Assembly: GCA_023101725.1 (NCBI GenBank)
Contig: JALJCO010010572.1
Coordinates: 1 to 64,000, forward strand
DNA from: Atherinomorus stipes
Taxonomy: Eukaryota; Chordata; Actinopteri; Atheriniformes; Atherinidae
DNA length: 64,000 nt
Direction: 5' to 3'
The translations under genes were made by a program, and so were the position numbers. A model generated the notes under the pieces. The model did no database searches and was not told where the DNA came from. It saw nothing but the letters and a program-made list of their open reading frames with translations. Below, piece by piece: positions 35,000 through 48,000 of the stretch; the stretch's first letter is position 1, and each line of letters starts with the position of its first letter.

Positions 35000-37505
35000 T
35001 AAAGACACAAAAATTCCCCCTCTGATGTTACAAGGTGAATAAAAATCTCGTACAATAAAACCGCCTGCAATGTTTATAAAAGGATTCATTAACAATAACT
35101 TTTATAAAAACCCTCATTATTCAACCGTTTATAGACACGGTCTTAAATTCCATCCTACACATGATATTCAAAATGTTAGTGAGTCGAAAAGAAATTCTGC
35201 ATTAATCAAATGTGTGGAAGCCAGAAGAACGAGAGGAGGAACGATAGAATGATAAAAGAAAACAGAATCCTTAAGCTCAGCATTGGTGCTGTTAGCACAT
35301 CTTCCCTGATGCATCTATTGTTCCTCCCAACAAAACAGCCACACGTTACTATCTTTCACCCACAAAATGAATTCAGCTTGATAAATGCACGAACACGAGG
35401 GCATATAACTCTGTTTTATTCATCATTCATTGTGGCCTTTGAGACACACAATGTAACTTTTAGACCTTAAAAATATGCGTTTCTGACTTGTTTTGATGGT
35501 GCACCAACATTCATTATGCACATTTTCAAATCCATCACTCCCCAGCAGCGTCCCGAGGCTCAGAAACTGCACCATGTAACTTTTGGATCTGGGACGCGGC
35601 CGTGACATTGCAGCCGAGTATTGGTTGTGCACCGCGTCACGAACTAGCAAACGGATTTGAACCAGACATGAACACAGCAGGTGTTTTGAACGTGAGTCAT
35701 GTCGGATTCAGCAAAGAAACGCAAGGAAACATGACTGGAGGAAAAGAAATATAGGAAGGGACAGACCAAGAGTCAAGATAAGACTGTCTTTTACTGGCTG
35801 GAGGGAATCACAGTACAGGTACGATACAAGATGGATGCTAGTTTAGCCGTCAATAGGGGGGGGCGTCACTGAGAAAACGTCTAAAAGTTTCATTGTGGCT
35901 CTTTAAATTTGATTATTCTCCTTCTCCATTTATTTGACCAATTTCAACCTTCTGTAACATAACTGGAGATGAGTTGGTGTTAGTATGATAAAACTGTAAT
36001 GCTGACACAATTCAAGGCTTCAGTTTTAACTGGAACTTCATCCACTGTTTTCATGCTATCGAAGAGATGGGCAGAAACACCCTCCCAGAGAACAAATAAA
36101 TAAATAAATGAATAAATAAAAATGAAAAATGGTAGAAAAGCAGTTCTGGTGACACAAAGGTGTTTCTGGTAACTGCTGTGCTTTAATCATATCATGACTT
36201 GCAAGTTTGTAGCTGGATTGTCAGCATTCATGTAAAAGGCGGCACTTTTTGAAGAGGTTGTGGATAAAATGATAGCCTGCAGCGTCTCTGCCTCAAATAA
36301 AAAAAAAGAAGCCATCTGGAGGCATGCACAGTCTTTTCAGCTAACAGAAAATGTGAATGTTCCAGGGATATGCTCCTTTTTTATGATGCTGCTGCAGAAC
36401 TTTTCAAAACATCCCATAGCCAAATAACAAGCAAAACTTCCATTAAGTAAACTTATGCTAATTTCCATGATAGCATTGTGTAAAACATTCTGCAGCGAGC
36501 GGCTTAGGAGTTCAGTGTAGCGACCAAACAAACACTGCAGAATGCACATTTGCATAGAAACCCCTGTTCTCCAGATGCACTTTCTGTGTTTATGTACTAA
36601 TCCATTCTGCAGGCCAGCCTCCTCTCCCTTTTTTTTTTAAACCGAGGAGCTCCTGCAGAGAAAGAGCAAAACTGTTGCACTGGCTAGGCGCCCAGGCAGG
36701 AGCACAAACAAGAGCCAAATCCTGAGTTAATACATGCCACTTTCAGCAATAACTCAGCGCTCTCCATCTTGGAATTTACAATGTGGGGTTACAGTTTAAA
36801 AACTATTCTTCAAGTTTGACAATCAAAGTTATACAGAATGTGTGTTTGCAGAGCGAGATAGAGACTCAACTCGAACAGTGAAGGAGAGAGAAAACAATCA
36901 GAAAGTCAAAATAACGGTAGAACAGGAATGATAATCTGTTTTCATGTTTTTGAGTCATACTTTCTGAAAAACTCTTTATTGCTTATGTTTCATCAGTGTT
37001 TCTCTAAATAAAAGAAAGCGCCTTCACAAACAATTGATCAGTTGGAGGTTGGGTTTATTGGGATGCAGGTGCTTAAAAATACATTTGAGTACTTGTACCA
37101 TTGATATAATACTAGTAAACCCCATTACAGTCCACTGGTAATGGCGTATGGACCAGAATGACAGATGCGACACTGAATGGTTGTGTGATTTATCAAATAG
37201 ATCATTTGGTCAATGATTTATGGTGGAATATGCTCACAGCTGTGACAAGGCACCTAATGTAAAATCAGCTTCTCTTTGGATTGTAAAAATAGTGCCAGTA
37301 ACGACTTTGCCACTGGACAACTATGGTGAAAACTTGCAACAAAATCCATGAAAATTATTTGAATCTTAAAGGAGGATAAAGAAGTTTCTGGTAGATTCAG
37401 TTTATTGTTCTGACAAAGCATCTATATGCCAAAAAACTGCTTCTCTGTTCATAAGAGAAGGGCACTCTGTTGTGCCGTAAAAAAAAACCAAACATATATA
37501 TATAT
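35000..37505. other. intron sequence with a transposon-ORF remnant
   Basis: No exon was recognised apart from the remnant at 35480-35890. AT- and A-rich tracts occur at 36098-36120 and 36298. Confidence 0.5.
35480..35890 (+). pseudogene. WRE...DA.LA transposon-ORF remnant, copy 2
   Basis: The start reads MSDSAKKRKE from the ATG at 35699, then a stop. A shifted frame gives RLSFTGWRE and another MDASLAV. The same order of words occurs in copies 1 and 3. Decayed; superfamily unknown. Confidence 0.5.
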
Positions 37506-37506
37506 A

Positions 37507-38397
37507 CACTGCCTGGCCCAAAAAAAAGTCGCCACCTGGATTTAACTAAGCAAATAGGTACGAGCCTCCTATTGAATAATTACTGCATGGGCGATTATCT
37601 TTCAGCTGGCAACAAGTTATTTAACCCCAACTGGTGCAATGAGTTGCTTCTCATTTCCTAAACAACCATGTTGAAAGACACATCCATGGTCATGGATAAG
37701 ATGTTAGTCTGTCTGAGAAGGGTCAAATCATTGGCATCAAGAGGTGAAAACATCTAAGAAAATGCAGAAACTACTAAAACTGGGTTCAGAACAGTCCAAC
37801 GCATTATGAAAAACTGGAAGGATAGTGGACCATCGTCTTTCAGGAAGAAATGTGGCCGGAAAGGCAGATGAAGTGATGCAGCATCATGCCTAGTGCTACT
37901 GTATGAGCCTGTGGGGGCGGTGTTATGATCTGGGATTGCTGCAGTTGCTCAGGTCCAGGTTCAGCAACAGTATGAGCTCAGATAATGAGGTCAGCTGATA
38001 CCTGAATATACCGAATGACCAGGTTATTCCATCAATGGATTTTTCTTTCCTGATGGCACGGCCATATTCCAAGATGACCGTGCCAGAATTTATCGGGCTC
38101 AGATTGTGAAAGATGGTTCAGGGATCATCAGACATCATTTTCACACATGGATTGGCCACCACAGAGTCCAGACCTCAACCCCATTGAGAATCTTTGGGAT
38201 GTGCTGTGGTCAGACTCTACAATCATCATCAAGATCTTGGTGAAAAATTGATGCAACAGGATGCAAATAAATCTGGTGACATTGCAGAAGCTTCTGGAAA
38301 CAGTGAATGCTGCCGCAATCAAAGCTAAAGGCGGTCCAACCAAATGTTAAATGTTTGACCTTTTTTTGTTGGCAACTTTTTTTTTGGCCGGGCAGTG
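37507..38397 (+). mobile_element. 891-bp Tc1-like element, degraded
   Basis: The ends CACTGCCTGGCCCAAAAAAA and TTTTTTTGGCCGGGCAGTG are inverted and sit between TA dinucleotides at 37505-37506 and 38398-38399. The inside keeps shifted pieces of a Tc1 transposase: a helix-turn-helix part with TVQRIMKNWK near 37790 and [18 protein letters not shown], with frameshifts, near 38150-38200. Much of the middle is missing. Confidence 0.85.
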
Positions 38398-38410
38398 TAT
38401 GTAATACTAT

Positions 38411-39904
38411 GAAAACACACTTTTTTTATTGCAGCCATTTGCCAAAATCAAAAAAGTTAATTTCACCTCTCAATGTACACTTAGCACTCCATCTTGACAG
38501 AGGAAAAACAGAAATGTAGAAACTTTTGCCAATTTATTAAAAAAGAAAAACTGAAATATCACATGGTCATAAGTATTCAGACCCTTTGCTCAGTACTGAG
38601 TAGAAGCAGCCTTTTGAGCGACTACAGTCATGAGTCTTCTTGGGAATGATGCAACAAGTGTTTCACACCTGGATTTGGGGATCTTCTGCCATTCTTCCTT
38701 ACAGATCCTCTCCAGTTCTGCGAGGATGGATGGTGAATATTGGTGGACAGCCATTTTCAGGTCTCTCCCGAGATGCTCAATAGGCTTTATGCATGACTCC
38801 ACTACTTCCCGAACTTAAAGTAGCTCCTTTGTTTCCTGTCTTTCATTACTGGACGAACTGATTAATCCAGGTGTGCCTGATCTCAGTAACTAGCCAGACA
38901 CACCTGGATTAATCAGTTTGTCCAGTAATGAAAGACAGGAAACAAAAGAGCTACCTTAAGTTCAGGAAGTAGTGGAGTTGTGCACAGAGCCCATTGGGTT
39001 TAAGTTGTTATTTCAGCTGTGTGCTGAGGGTCATTGTCTTGTTGGAAGGTGAACCTTCGGCCCAGTCTGAGGTCCTGAGCACTCTGGAAGAGGTTTTCTT
39101 CCAGGATCTCTGTACTTGGTCACATTCATCTTTCCTTCAATTGCAACCAGTCGTCCTGTCCCTGCAGCTGAAAGATACCCCCATAGCATGATGCTGCCAC
39201 CACCACGTTTCACTGTTGGGCTCATATTGGGCAGATGATGAGCAGTGGCTGGTTTTCCACACATACCGCTTAGAATTAACTGTTTGCTGGCTTTCATATG
39301 TCTTGCACTGCGGAGAGGCTTCTGTCGGGCCACTCTGCCATAAAGCCCTGACTAGTGGACGGTTGCAGTGACTTTGTGGAGCTTTCTCCCATCTACCTAC
39401 TGTATCTCTGGAGCTCAGCCACAGTGATCTTTGGGTTTTTCTTTACCTCTCTTACCAAGGCTCTTCTCCTACGATTGCTCAGTTTGGCTGGACAGTCGGG
39501 TCTAGGAAGAGTTCTGGTCATCCCAAACTTCTTCCATTTAAGGACTATGGAGGCCACGGTGCTCTTAGCAACCTTTAGTGCTTTGTACCCTTGTCCAGAT
39601 CGGTGCCTCGGCACAATTCTGTCTCTGAGCACCTCTGACAGTTCCTTCGACCTCAAGATTCTGATTTGCTCTGGCATGCACTGTGAGCTGTAAGGTCTTA
39701 TATAGACAGGTGTGAGCCTTTCCTAATCAAGCCCAAACAGTTTAATTAAACAAAGCTGGACTGGACTCCAATGAAGGAGTAGAACCATCTCAAGGAGGAT
39801 CAGAAGAAATGGACAGCCTATGAGTTAAATATGAGTGTCACTGCAAAGGCTCTGAATACTTATGACCATGTAATATTTGGGTTTTTCTTTTTTAATGAAT
39901 TTGA

Positions 39905-39905
<1 letters not shown>
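38411..39905 (-). mobile_element. Tc1-like element with transposase pseudogene
   Basis: The low-coordinate end carries the familiar terminal block with GCAGCCATTTGCCAAAATC and GGTCATAAGTATTCAGACCC. The other end has ACTTATGACCATGTAATATT, then breaks off in an AT microsatellite without the outer part of its repeat. The transposase runs on the minus strand from the ATG at 39675-39677 (MPEQIRILRSKELSEVLRDR), through frames at 39031-39333 and 38590-38802, with stops and shifts. It is interrupted by the palindromic insertion at 38796-38978. Confidence 0.88.
38796..38978. mobile_element. palindromic MITE inside the Tc1 transposase
   Basis: Arms of 84 bp at 38796-38879 and 38895-38978 are complementary with five mismatches, all transitions, around a 15-bp spacer. 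The outer ends read ACTCCACTACTTCC. It replaces a short piece of transposase coding sequence between the QQDND block and the PIEHLGRDLK block. Confidence 0.85.

Positions 39906-39906
<1 letters not shown>

Positions 39907-39951
<45 letters not shown>
39907..39951. repeat. AT microsatellite
   Basis: About 22 AT units join the broken end of one Tc1 element to the start of the next. Confidence 0.97.
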
Positions 39952-39954
<3 letters not shown>

Positions 39955-40325
39955 CGGGGAAAAATATTGAACACACCAATATTTTCCTCAGAAAATATAT
40001 TCCTAATTGAGCTACTGACATGACATTTTCACCATATGAAGGCAACAACCCAAGTACTGCACGCATACAAAGAAATCCTAACATTTATGTCCATAAATGA
40101 AGTTATGTGTAATATAGTGAAAAGACACAGGGAGTAAGTATTGAACACATGAAGAAATGGAGGACAAAAAGATCTGGAAAGCCAAGAAAGCAGCTGGAGT
40201 CTGTCAGTATGTAGAAAGTAATCCTGTCTTCTATCAGTGCAAAGTAATATCAGCTGGCTTTGTTCTGATTGATGCCTTTAAGAAGGTTTCTTATCACCAA
40301 GCTGTCAGACAAGAAGCATTGCATG

Positions 40326-42360
40326 ATGGGTAAAAGCAAAGAGCTGTCTAAAGACCTACACAACTTTATTGTTGAAACACACTGAAGGCATTGGTTCCAG
40401 GTGCATTTCTAAACCTCTGAAAGTTCCAGTGAGCACCATTGGGGCCATCATCCAGAAGTGGAAAGAACAGGACATGGTCATAAACTGGCCACAGCCAGAT
40501 GTTCCTCACAAGATTTCAGACAGAGGAGTCAGAACAATAGTTAGAAAGGTTCTCCAGCAGCCCAGGACCACTCGTGGAGAGCTTCAGAAAGACCTGGAAT
40601 CAGCAGGTAGAGTTGTTTCAGAGAAAACAAGAAGTAATGCACTCAACCACCATGGCCTTCATGCACGCACACCACGCAAGACTCCATTTCTGAAGAAAAA
40701 GCATGTTGATGCTTGTTTGAAGTTTGCAACACAACATCTGGACAAACCCATGACATTCTGGAAAACATGGTCTGGTCAGATGAGACCAGAACTGAACTCC
40801 TCGGATGTCATAAGACCAGTGTTGGGAACATTACGTTAAAAAAGTAATTAATTATAGTTACTATTTACTTCTTCAAAAAAGGAATGGTGTTAGTAACTGG
40901 GTTACAGTTTTATGAAAATAGCTAATTACTTGGAAAAGTAATTATTCCGTTACTTTTTAAGGTTACTTTTGATGTAACTTTAAATTAATCCTAATTAATC
41001 TTTATGTTGAATTGATAAAAAAAAAGGGAATATCAGATCTGACCAATGAATAAATTAATGGAACTTTATAGAATAAATTACTAACAGAAAAATCATGGAC
41101 AGTCAGACTGATGGATGTTGTGGCTCCGTCTCCTCAGGAGAGGAGCTTCAAGCCCATGTGGTTATAACAACCAGACATTACGAAGAAACACGTACTAATC
41201 AACTTTTCTCATCATGTTCGTGCCTTTTATCTCTGAGGGAAAACTCATGCTTGTGATGATTCCAGTTTATAATTCTCCCCGCTGTGCGTGCGTGTGTTCG
41301 GCTGCGCACATTGACTGGGGTTTGCAATGACAGATCATCGTCATCACTGTTTCTGTACCGCTCCGGTCAGATGAAGACAGATCCAATGTGCAGAACTCGT
41401 GTAATATATCTTTAGTATTAACTATTAACTGAATCTGGGTCATGGATGAAAGAAATAGGAAACTTGTTGCTCGGAATATGATGCTGTTTTCTTCTTAAAC
41501 TAGATTCATATTCTGCCTCTGTGTCAGGTTGGTGACACTGTCACCGCCATATGCCCTGTATAGGTCTGCAAAGGCTCAAGACGAACGTTCAACAGAACAC
41601 TGCAACTCTTTTTTTATTCAAATGTGTGTGGAGAGGCACGGGTCTGCAGCTCTGGAGACCTCAGGGTACTGCTGAGTGTCTCCAGGTATCTCTATCACTC
41701 CGCCTCTTCTTCGCCAGAGCCCCAGTGCAATATAGTCCCAACAAATGTGAAACTTCTGTTCACCAGGAACAAAAATGAATCTCACATAACAATAGTAACA
41801 CACTGTCAGTGAAGGCCAGTAACGGTAACGGCATTGTAATGACAGACTTAGTAATTAGTTAGATTAACCCGTTACTGAAAAAGTAGTGCCGTTAGTAACG
41901 CAGTTTATTTCTAATGCCGTTATTCCCATCACTGCATAAGACACAACATGTTTGGAGGAGGAATGGCACTGCACTTGACCCCCAAAACAAGATAGCAACA
42001 GTGATGTTTGGAGGTGGGGACATCATGGTAGGGGCAGTTTTTCAGCATGCAGTACTGGCAGACTTCATATCATTGAAGGAAGAATGAATGGAGAAAAGTA
42101 GAGACATTCTGGACCAGAATCTGCTGCCATCTGCAGCTGCTGAAGATGAAAAGAGGCTGGATCTTTCAGCAAGACAACCATCCCAACACACAGCCAAGAA
42201 ACACTAAACTGGTTTAAGAAAAAGAAAATAAAGCTGCTAGAACGGCCCAGTCAATCACCCCACTTGAATCCAATTGAGAATCTTTGGGAAGAACTAAAGA
42301 TGAGAAGAGACCCCCAGAACCTTGAAGATTTGAAGGTAGTTTGTGTGGAAGAATGAGCCA
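40326..42360 (+). pseudogene. Tc1 transposase, interrupted and frameshifted
   Basis: The start MGKSKELSKDLHNFIVETH ends in a stop. After a shift, the frame from 40369 reads the paired-like DNA-binding half (STIGAIIQKWKEQ, RTIVRKVLQQPRTTRGELQK). It continues to about 40808, where the hAT element enters. After 41943 come the GDIMV/GAVFQ, IFQQDNHP and NPIENLWEELK parts with more shifts. Not functional. Confidence 0.85.
40817..41934. mobile_element. 1118-bp hAT-type element in the Tc1 transposase
   Basis: An exact 8-bp duplication, CATAAGAC, lies at 40809-40816 and 41935-41942. The ends CAGTGTTGGGAAC and TTCCCATCACTG are inverted. Subterminal GTTAGTAACTGG and CCGTTACTGAAAAAGTAG blocks are typical of a common fish family with GTAACG-rich ends. 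No transposase is present; frames near 41551-41812 are uncharacterised. Confidence 0.92.
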
Positions 42361-42611
42361 AAATCACACCTGAGCAACACATTCCACTGGTTTCTCCATC
42401 CAGGTGAAACAAAGTTTAAAATAAATTTTAGTAAGCATACTCAATACTTATTCTCTGTGTCTTTTCAGTATAACTTAATTTATGGACGTAAATGTTTGGA
42501 TTTCTTTGTATGTGTGCATTACTTGGGTTGTTGCCGACATCTGGTGAAAATGTCATGTCAATAACTACTAGAAATATACTTTCTGAGAAAAATACTTTTG
42601 TCCCCGCTGTA

Positions 42612-44118
42612 TACAGTACAGTATATAAACAGTATACACACGCATACATACACACAAATTAATCCTCTTACATTAGTGTTAATTTTGACAACCCTAATTT
42701 TTCCGATACTGCTCTCAGTGCATCCCTAGTTTATGCAGATCCAGCATCTGGAAACTGTTTCTAATTTGCACCGCTATGGCCCAAACAAAACGTAGCACAT
42801 TCACAAGACTAATTGTTTCTCAGTGTCTTTTCTTTTATTGCTTTAACATGGAACAAATCTCTTGAATTTGTGTTTTTAAAAGTTTTAATGAGAAAATAAA
42901 AGGCCAAAAGCACCAACAAATGAAGTTTGGAATTATAAATCACATCAAGGACGACTGCTTGTTGTGATAAAGAAAAAAAAAAAATGTTATAAATATGCAC
43001 AATATTATGCCATGGTACAGATGAAACTTCATGAAAGCAATCTTTATCACAATGGGAGCATGCAGGCCAGAAATACACAGTGCTTCTGCAGAAACTAAGG
43101 GAGAGAGAGAGAAAAAAATCTCATCACTGATAACAAAAGGCGCCTCTGTTCGCTACGAGGGAGATAGAAATAGAACAAACTGGCTGTTTTCTGGCTAAAA
43201 CCCCCAGCTGAACTCAACATATGATGAATTATTTAGAGTAAGAGAAATGCCCTTGAGACACAAATGCGGAACTGATTCTGTCAAAATATCACCGCTCATT
43301 TACATAGTCATCGATCTGTAAAACGAGGCTTTGCAGCGCGATCTGCTACATCAGCAGAGAATGGTGGTATTGACTTTCCTTTTCATTTTGGGTTTTGGTA
43401 AAAAGAAAAAAGAAAAAGAAAGCTGAAGGCGATATTTTAGGTGGGTAAAACAACAGTTTGACACTTAGAGGAATTGCCTTGTAGAACTGAGAGAGGATGC
43501 TTTACCAACTTCTTGGATTCGTAGCAAGAATGATCAACCTGCAAATACGATGAGTGGAGTCATCCCTTTCAGATTCAGCCACTTTCAACCACTAATGTGT
43601 GAAGAACCGCAGTGCGTTCAGCTGAAGCTGTAGAGCCTCTCCACCCTGAACATGTTCATTTCTGCTAAGTGTTTGTTGCCATCGCTGCAGCACCGAGCTG
43701 GAGGCCGCGTCTGAAGTGGGTCAGAAAAACATGACCCACTGAGGTCGTAGTTGCAGTGTGGAGACTCCCCTGCAGAGGGACCAGCTGTTCACGGCATCGC
43801 ATCATCTCCCTGTAATAATGACAACAGGTGTTGGCTAATTTGTCTGCTCAGAGGGGCTCATGCAGAACAACTGTGTGCTGAAAACTCTATAATAGAGTGT
43901 AACCTTTTGTTGCCAAGGGGGTGATTTTCTTTCTAGAGTCCAGAAAAAAGGAGTTATCAGGTTTGAATAAGTTGACTGTGGAGAGTTGACATTAAAGGTT
44001 CGAATGGAGAAGCAGAGTCCTGCACAAGCACACGAAGGCAAACCATCTTTACTACCGGTGAATCTAATAAATGATGTTCATTACATCATGGTTACATCAT
44101 AATTGTTTGTTACTTATA
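42612..44118. other. intron-like sequence, nothing recognised
   Basis: No exon, RNA gene or element end was recognised. The frames at 42809-43078 and 43835-44041 lack domains. Confidence 0.5.
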
Positions 44119-45088
44119 CAGACTTGGAAAAAATTGTTGGTACCCTAGATTAATGAAAGAAAAACTCACATTGGTCACAGAAATAACTTGAATCTGACAA
44201 AAGTTATAATAAAAGAAAATTCTATGAAAATTAACCAATGAAAGTCAGACATTCTTTTACAATCACGATTCAACAGAATTGTTTAAAAAAATAAACTTAT
44301 GAAACAGGCCTGGACAAAAATGAAGTTACCCTTAACTGAATATTTTGTTGCAGAACCTTTTGAGTCAATCACTGCAATCAAACAATTCCTGTAACTGTCA
44401 GTGAGACTTCTGCTCCCCTCAGCAGGTCTTCTGCTCCACTCCTCATGAGCAAACTGCTCCAGTTTTCTCAGGTTTGAAGGCTGCCTTTTCCAGACGGCAT
44501 GTTTCAGCTCCTTCCAAAGATGCTCAATAGGATTTAGGTCAGGGCTCATAGAAGGCCACTTCAGAATAGTCCAATGCTTCCCTCTCAGCCATTCTTGTGT
44601 TTTTATGTGTTTGGGGTCATTATCCTGTTGCAGACTTATGACCTGCAACTGAGACCAAACTTTCTGACACTGGGCAGCACGTTTCTCTCTAGAATCCTTG
44701 ATAGTATTGAGATTTCAATGTACCTGCACAGTGCTGTTACCTAGCAGCACTGTGCTCACTGGTAGCCCTACAGTATATATAGGCCCACTGACTAATTACA
44801 AGACTGTAGACACCTATGATGCTAATACTGTAAGTGGACACATCTTGATGTAACATGTTCCTCTGGTCACATTATTTTCAGTCTTTTCTCAGGCTACCAT
44901 TATTTTTGTCCAGACCCGTTTCATGAGTTTATTTTTTAAATAATTCTGTTGAAGCGTGGTTGAAAAGCAATGTCTGGCTTTCATTGGCTAATTTTCATAG
45001 AATTTTTATTCATTATTACTTTTGCCAGTGACCACTGTGGATGTTTCTTTCATTAACCGAGGGGCATCAACAATATTTTCCATGTCTG
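44119..45088 (-). mobile_element. Tc1-like deletion derivative
   Basis: The ends CAGACTTGGAAAAAATTGTT and AATATTTTCCATGTCTG are inverted, with TA at 44117-44118 and 45089-45090. The TIRs extend about 200 bp (CAACAGAATTGTTTAAAAAA and inverse). On the minus strand, 44283-44648 encodes the C-terminal third of a Tc1 transposase: [29 protein letters not shown], then QFAHEEWSRRP. The N-terminal two thirds are deleted. Confidence 0.9.
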
Positions 45089-45090
45089 TA

Positions 45091-48000
45091 CAATGAATGA
45101 AGGAGGACTGGCTGCAGACACATCTCCTCGCTGGCTTGAGAACGCCCAAATGTCCCTCCGGAAGTGCTGGGAAAGAGAAAGATCTGGGGATCACCGCTCA
45201 ATCTGCTGCCCTCATGACCTGGTCCCAGATAAGTGATAGAAAATAGATGAATAGGGCATCCACCAGTCTCCAGTTCAGTGTATAAAACATTCATCACCTT
45301 GGAGACAATATGGTGTGCCTGTGAAGCTCTTTAATTACTTTGCTTGGTAATAACATCATTTTTTATGAGGTGCAAGCAGAATTGATTGGGATTTTCTGAT
45401 GCAATTACTTTCTTCAAAATGAAGTTGATCAAATTAGATCAGAACTAATTAAAACTAAACTAACAACAACTCGCTGCTGCTTTTAACACCAAACTGATTC
45501 CACTTCTAATTACAGAAATGTCCTGCTATACAAATATTAAGCTTTGTTCTATGGAACTAAAGTATTGACAAAAGGGTTAGGAGATTGAAATAAGTGTGCT
45601 CTTGTGGTCTTTAGAGTAGCACTATCTGATCTATCTGATCTTAGAAAAATGTGATTCTGACTAGTTTTGATGGAACACTACAGTATGTCCATTCCTGGAG
45701 CCGTGCTGCTCAGGAGAGGCTGAAAAACATCTGTTGCTGGGATGCTGCTTCATGTTGCAGCTAAATCCCGCTTTGTGCAGCGCGTCACATGCTAGTGGAT
45801 ATCAGCACACTGGCTCTGTGACCTATTCAGCAAAGAAATGCAAGATGATGTCATCAGAGGAAGAGGGGAAAAATAAAGCGAGAGAGAGACAGTGGGAGAG
45901 TCAGCTGGCTTTTACTTGCTGGAGAGAGCTCAGAGTACATGAAGGATGCAAGATGGATGCCAAATTAGCTGTCATTGGGGGGGCGCTTCACTGAGGAAAT
46001 CTGTTCAGCTGTGATACTCTAAGAAAAAAAAGAAACAAAACTTAATAATTCAGAGTGAAAAATAAAGAGAAAAATGTCAATTGGACAAAGAACAAAGACT
46101 CAAAGTAAGTGGCACATTTACATTCACAAAAAATGCAGCATTTGAACTTTCACACCCATAAATTTGTTCTTTTAAAATAGATCATGAATTTAGGCTCATT
46201 GCAGATTGATAGCTTTTATTAAAAATATTGAAACTAGGAGGAAATGTTTGGGAATTATCGAAAGTAAAAAAGTCTTTAGTTAATTTTGAACTATTGGCAT
46301 GTAGTCAAAGCAGCTGAAGGATGTAAATCGGGCTATCCTCATGGCCTTCACACACCTACTCCGAATATTTCATCTGAAAGATTTGCACGGCAATGTTTTT
46401 AATGGAATTGATGTCAAGTCAATGAGAATGTTCATATCATGACAAAATTCCATCAAGCAATATTGCAACATTTGTTTTTCTGAACTTAGGTTGATTTTCT
46501 TAATATTCCCATCTGGCAGATACACAATTGACCAATCACAGAAGGCGCATTGAGAGTGTCACCAGAGCCGGTTGCGGACTGTTTAATGTTAAAACAAAAA
46601 AGTGTTGCTTTGTCGCTGCTACTGTATCATCATAGTCGAGCTTGTTAAAGTTTTTTTTTTTTTTATAGTAATCCTGAGAAAAAGATAACCGCTGAAGTAG
46701 CAGCGGTTCCCTACAACATTCTGTAGCCATATGAGGATATTACAGGTGCTGTTTTACAAATCCAAATATGACATTTTCTCCTCAGAAGCCATTTTCCTGC
46801 ACATTGAAGTTTACCTTACAGCCCCACCTCTCGCCATTATAAGGGGCATTTATGTGCATGTTGGGAGGAGAAAATGTAAATATATGAATTTAGCACTTGC
46901 TAAACAATTTATCAAGCGTGACATGGATTGCGGTTGCTGTGTTTTCTGTCTATGTTTCGTATGTCTGAAAAGCAGGTACAAACTGGTAACTCTGCACACA
47001 CAGACACACCTTTGATTCAAAATCATTTTTCATGAGCAGTGAGGTTAGTTTTAAACTCCTATTTGCATAATCACTCACAAACTGTCGTTTAGCGCCTTGT
47101 GCAAAATTCTAGATTGCACGGGCCAATTACTACAGTACACACAAATCTGGAGCTTAGTACATCTGCCCCTTGGTGTGCATAGACAAAGACGGTGATATTT
47201 CTTCTGTTAATTTATTTGCAATTTCTTGTCGTTTCTTTGCATCAGTCCTGGTGTGAAAAGGACTTTCGTCTGTGAAACCTTATCTATTAGAAGGAAAAAT
47301 GGGGACAGTAGAATTGGCGTCCTGTTCCCATGTTTGGACAGACAATTAAAGAGATTACATGTCTGGGCTCAGCAACACTGAAAGACATGGATTTCTACAG
47401 CAGAGGAAAATCATGGAAAGAAAGTAAAAAGCCAGCAGCATCCATCCAGGAGGTCGGAATATGATTATCCACGTCTCCCGGAAGATTCATAACATTGATC
47501 AATGGAACAATTAAAAGGCTTCATTAGAAAAGCTTTCTGTGGAGATGAAACAGAACTGCAGGAAGAAGGAAGGAAAGACGGAGCTGTGATATTATCTGTA
47601 AAACACATAGATGCAGTGTGATGACAGGAACATCGGCAGCTTCCACAGGCTCTAATGTTTATTGGGGATGTGACAGAAAACACAAGCAGCTGGATGAATT
47701 CTAATTTCTCCGTATACTGAACCGAACGCCACAAAAGTGAAAAAATCTACCCTAAAATTTATAGTATCATGAGATACTACAGACTCCTTGACTACTGTCG
47801 GGCCAAAATGACAAAATGAGACAAAAAATGATCTAGATTTTGCTTGTCCACCTTATCCTAAAGCATGGTTGTCTTTTACAAAGATTTTGATCTTCTGTTT
47901 CTCAGTTGATCTTAAATAGAATAAGAGGAAGGTAGTGTAGTGCGAACGCCTCGCAACACGAGTTAATGACAGCAGCATCACACTTCCCCCGTGAGGACAG

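Larger units (their letters stand above)
39954..42609 (+). mobile_element. Tc1-like element with 0.2-kb TIRs, hAT inserted
   Basis: The left end GCGGGGAAAAATATTGAACA and the right end TACTTTTGTCCCCGCTG belong to terminal inverted repeats of about 200 bp that align well (both contain TGACATGACATTTTCACCA). TA lies at 39952-39953 and 42610-42611. A transposase pseudogene runs on the plus strand, split by the element at 40817-41934. Confidence 0.9.
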
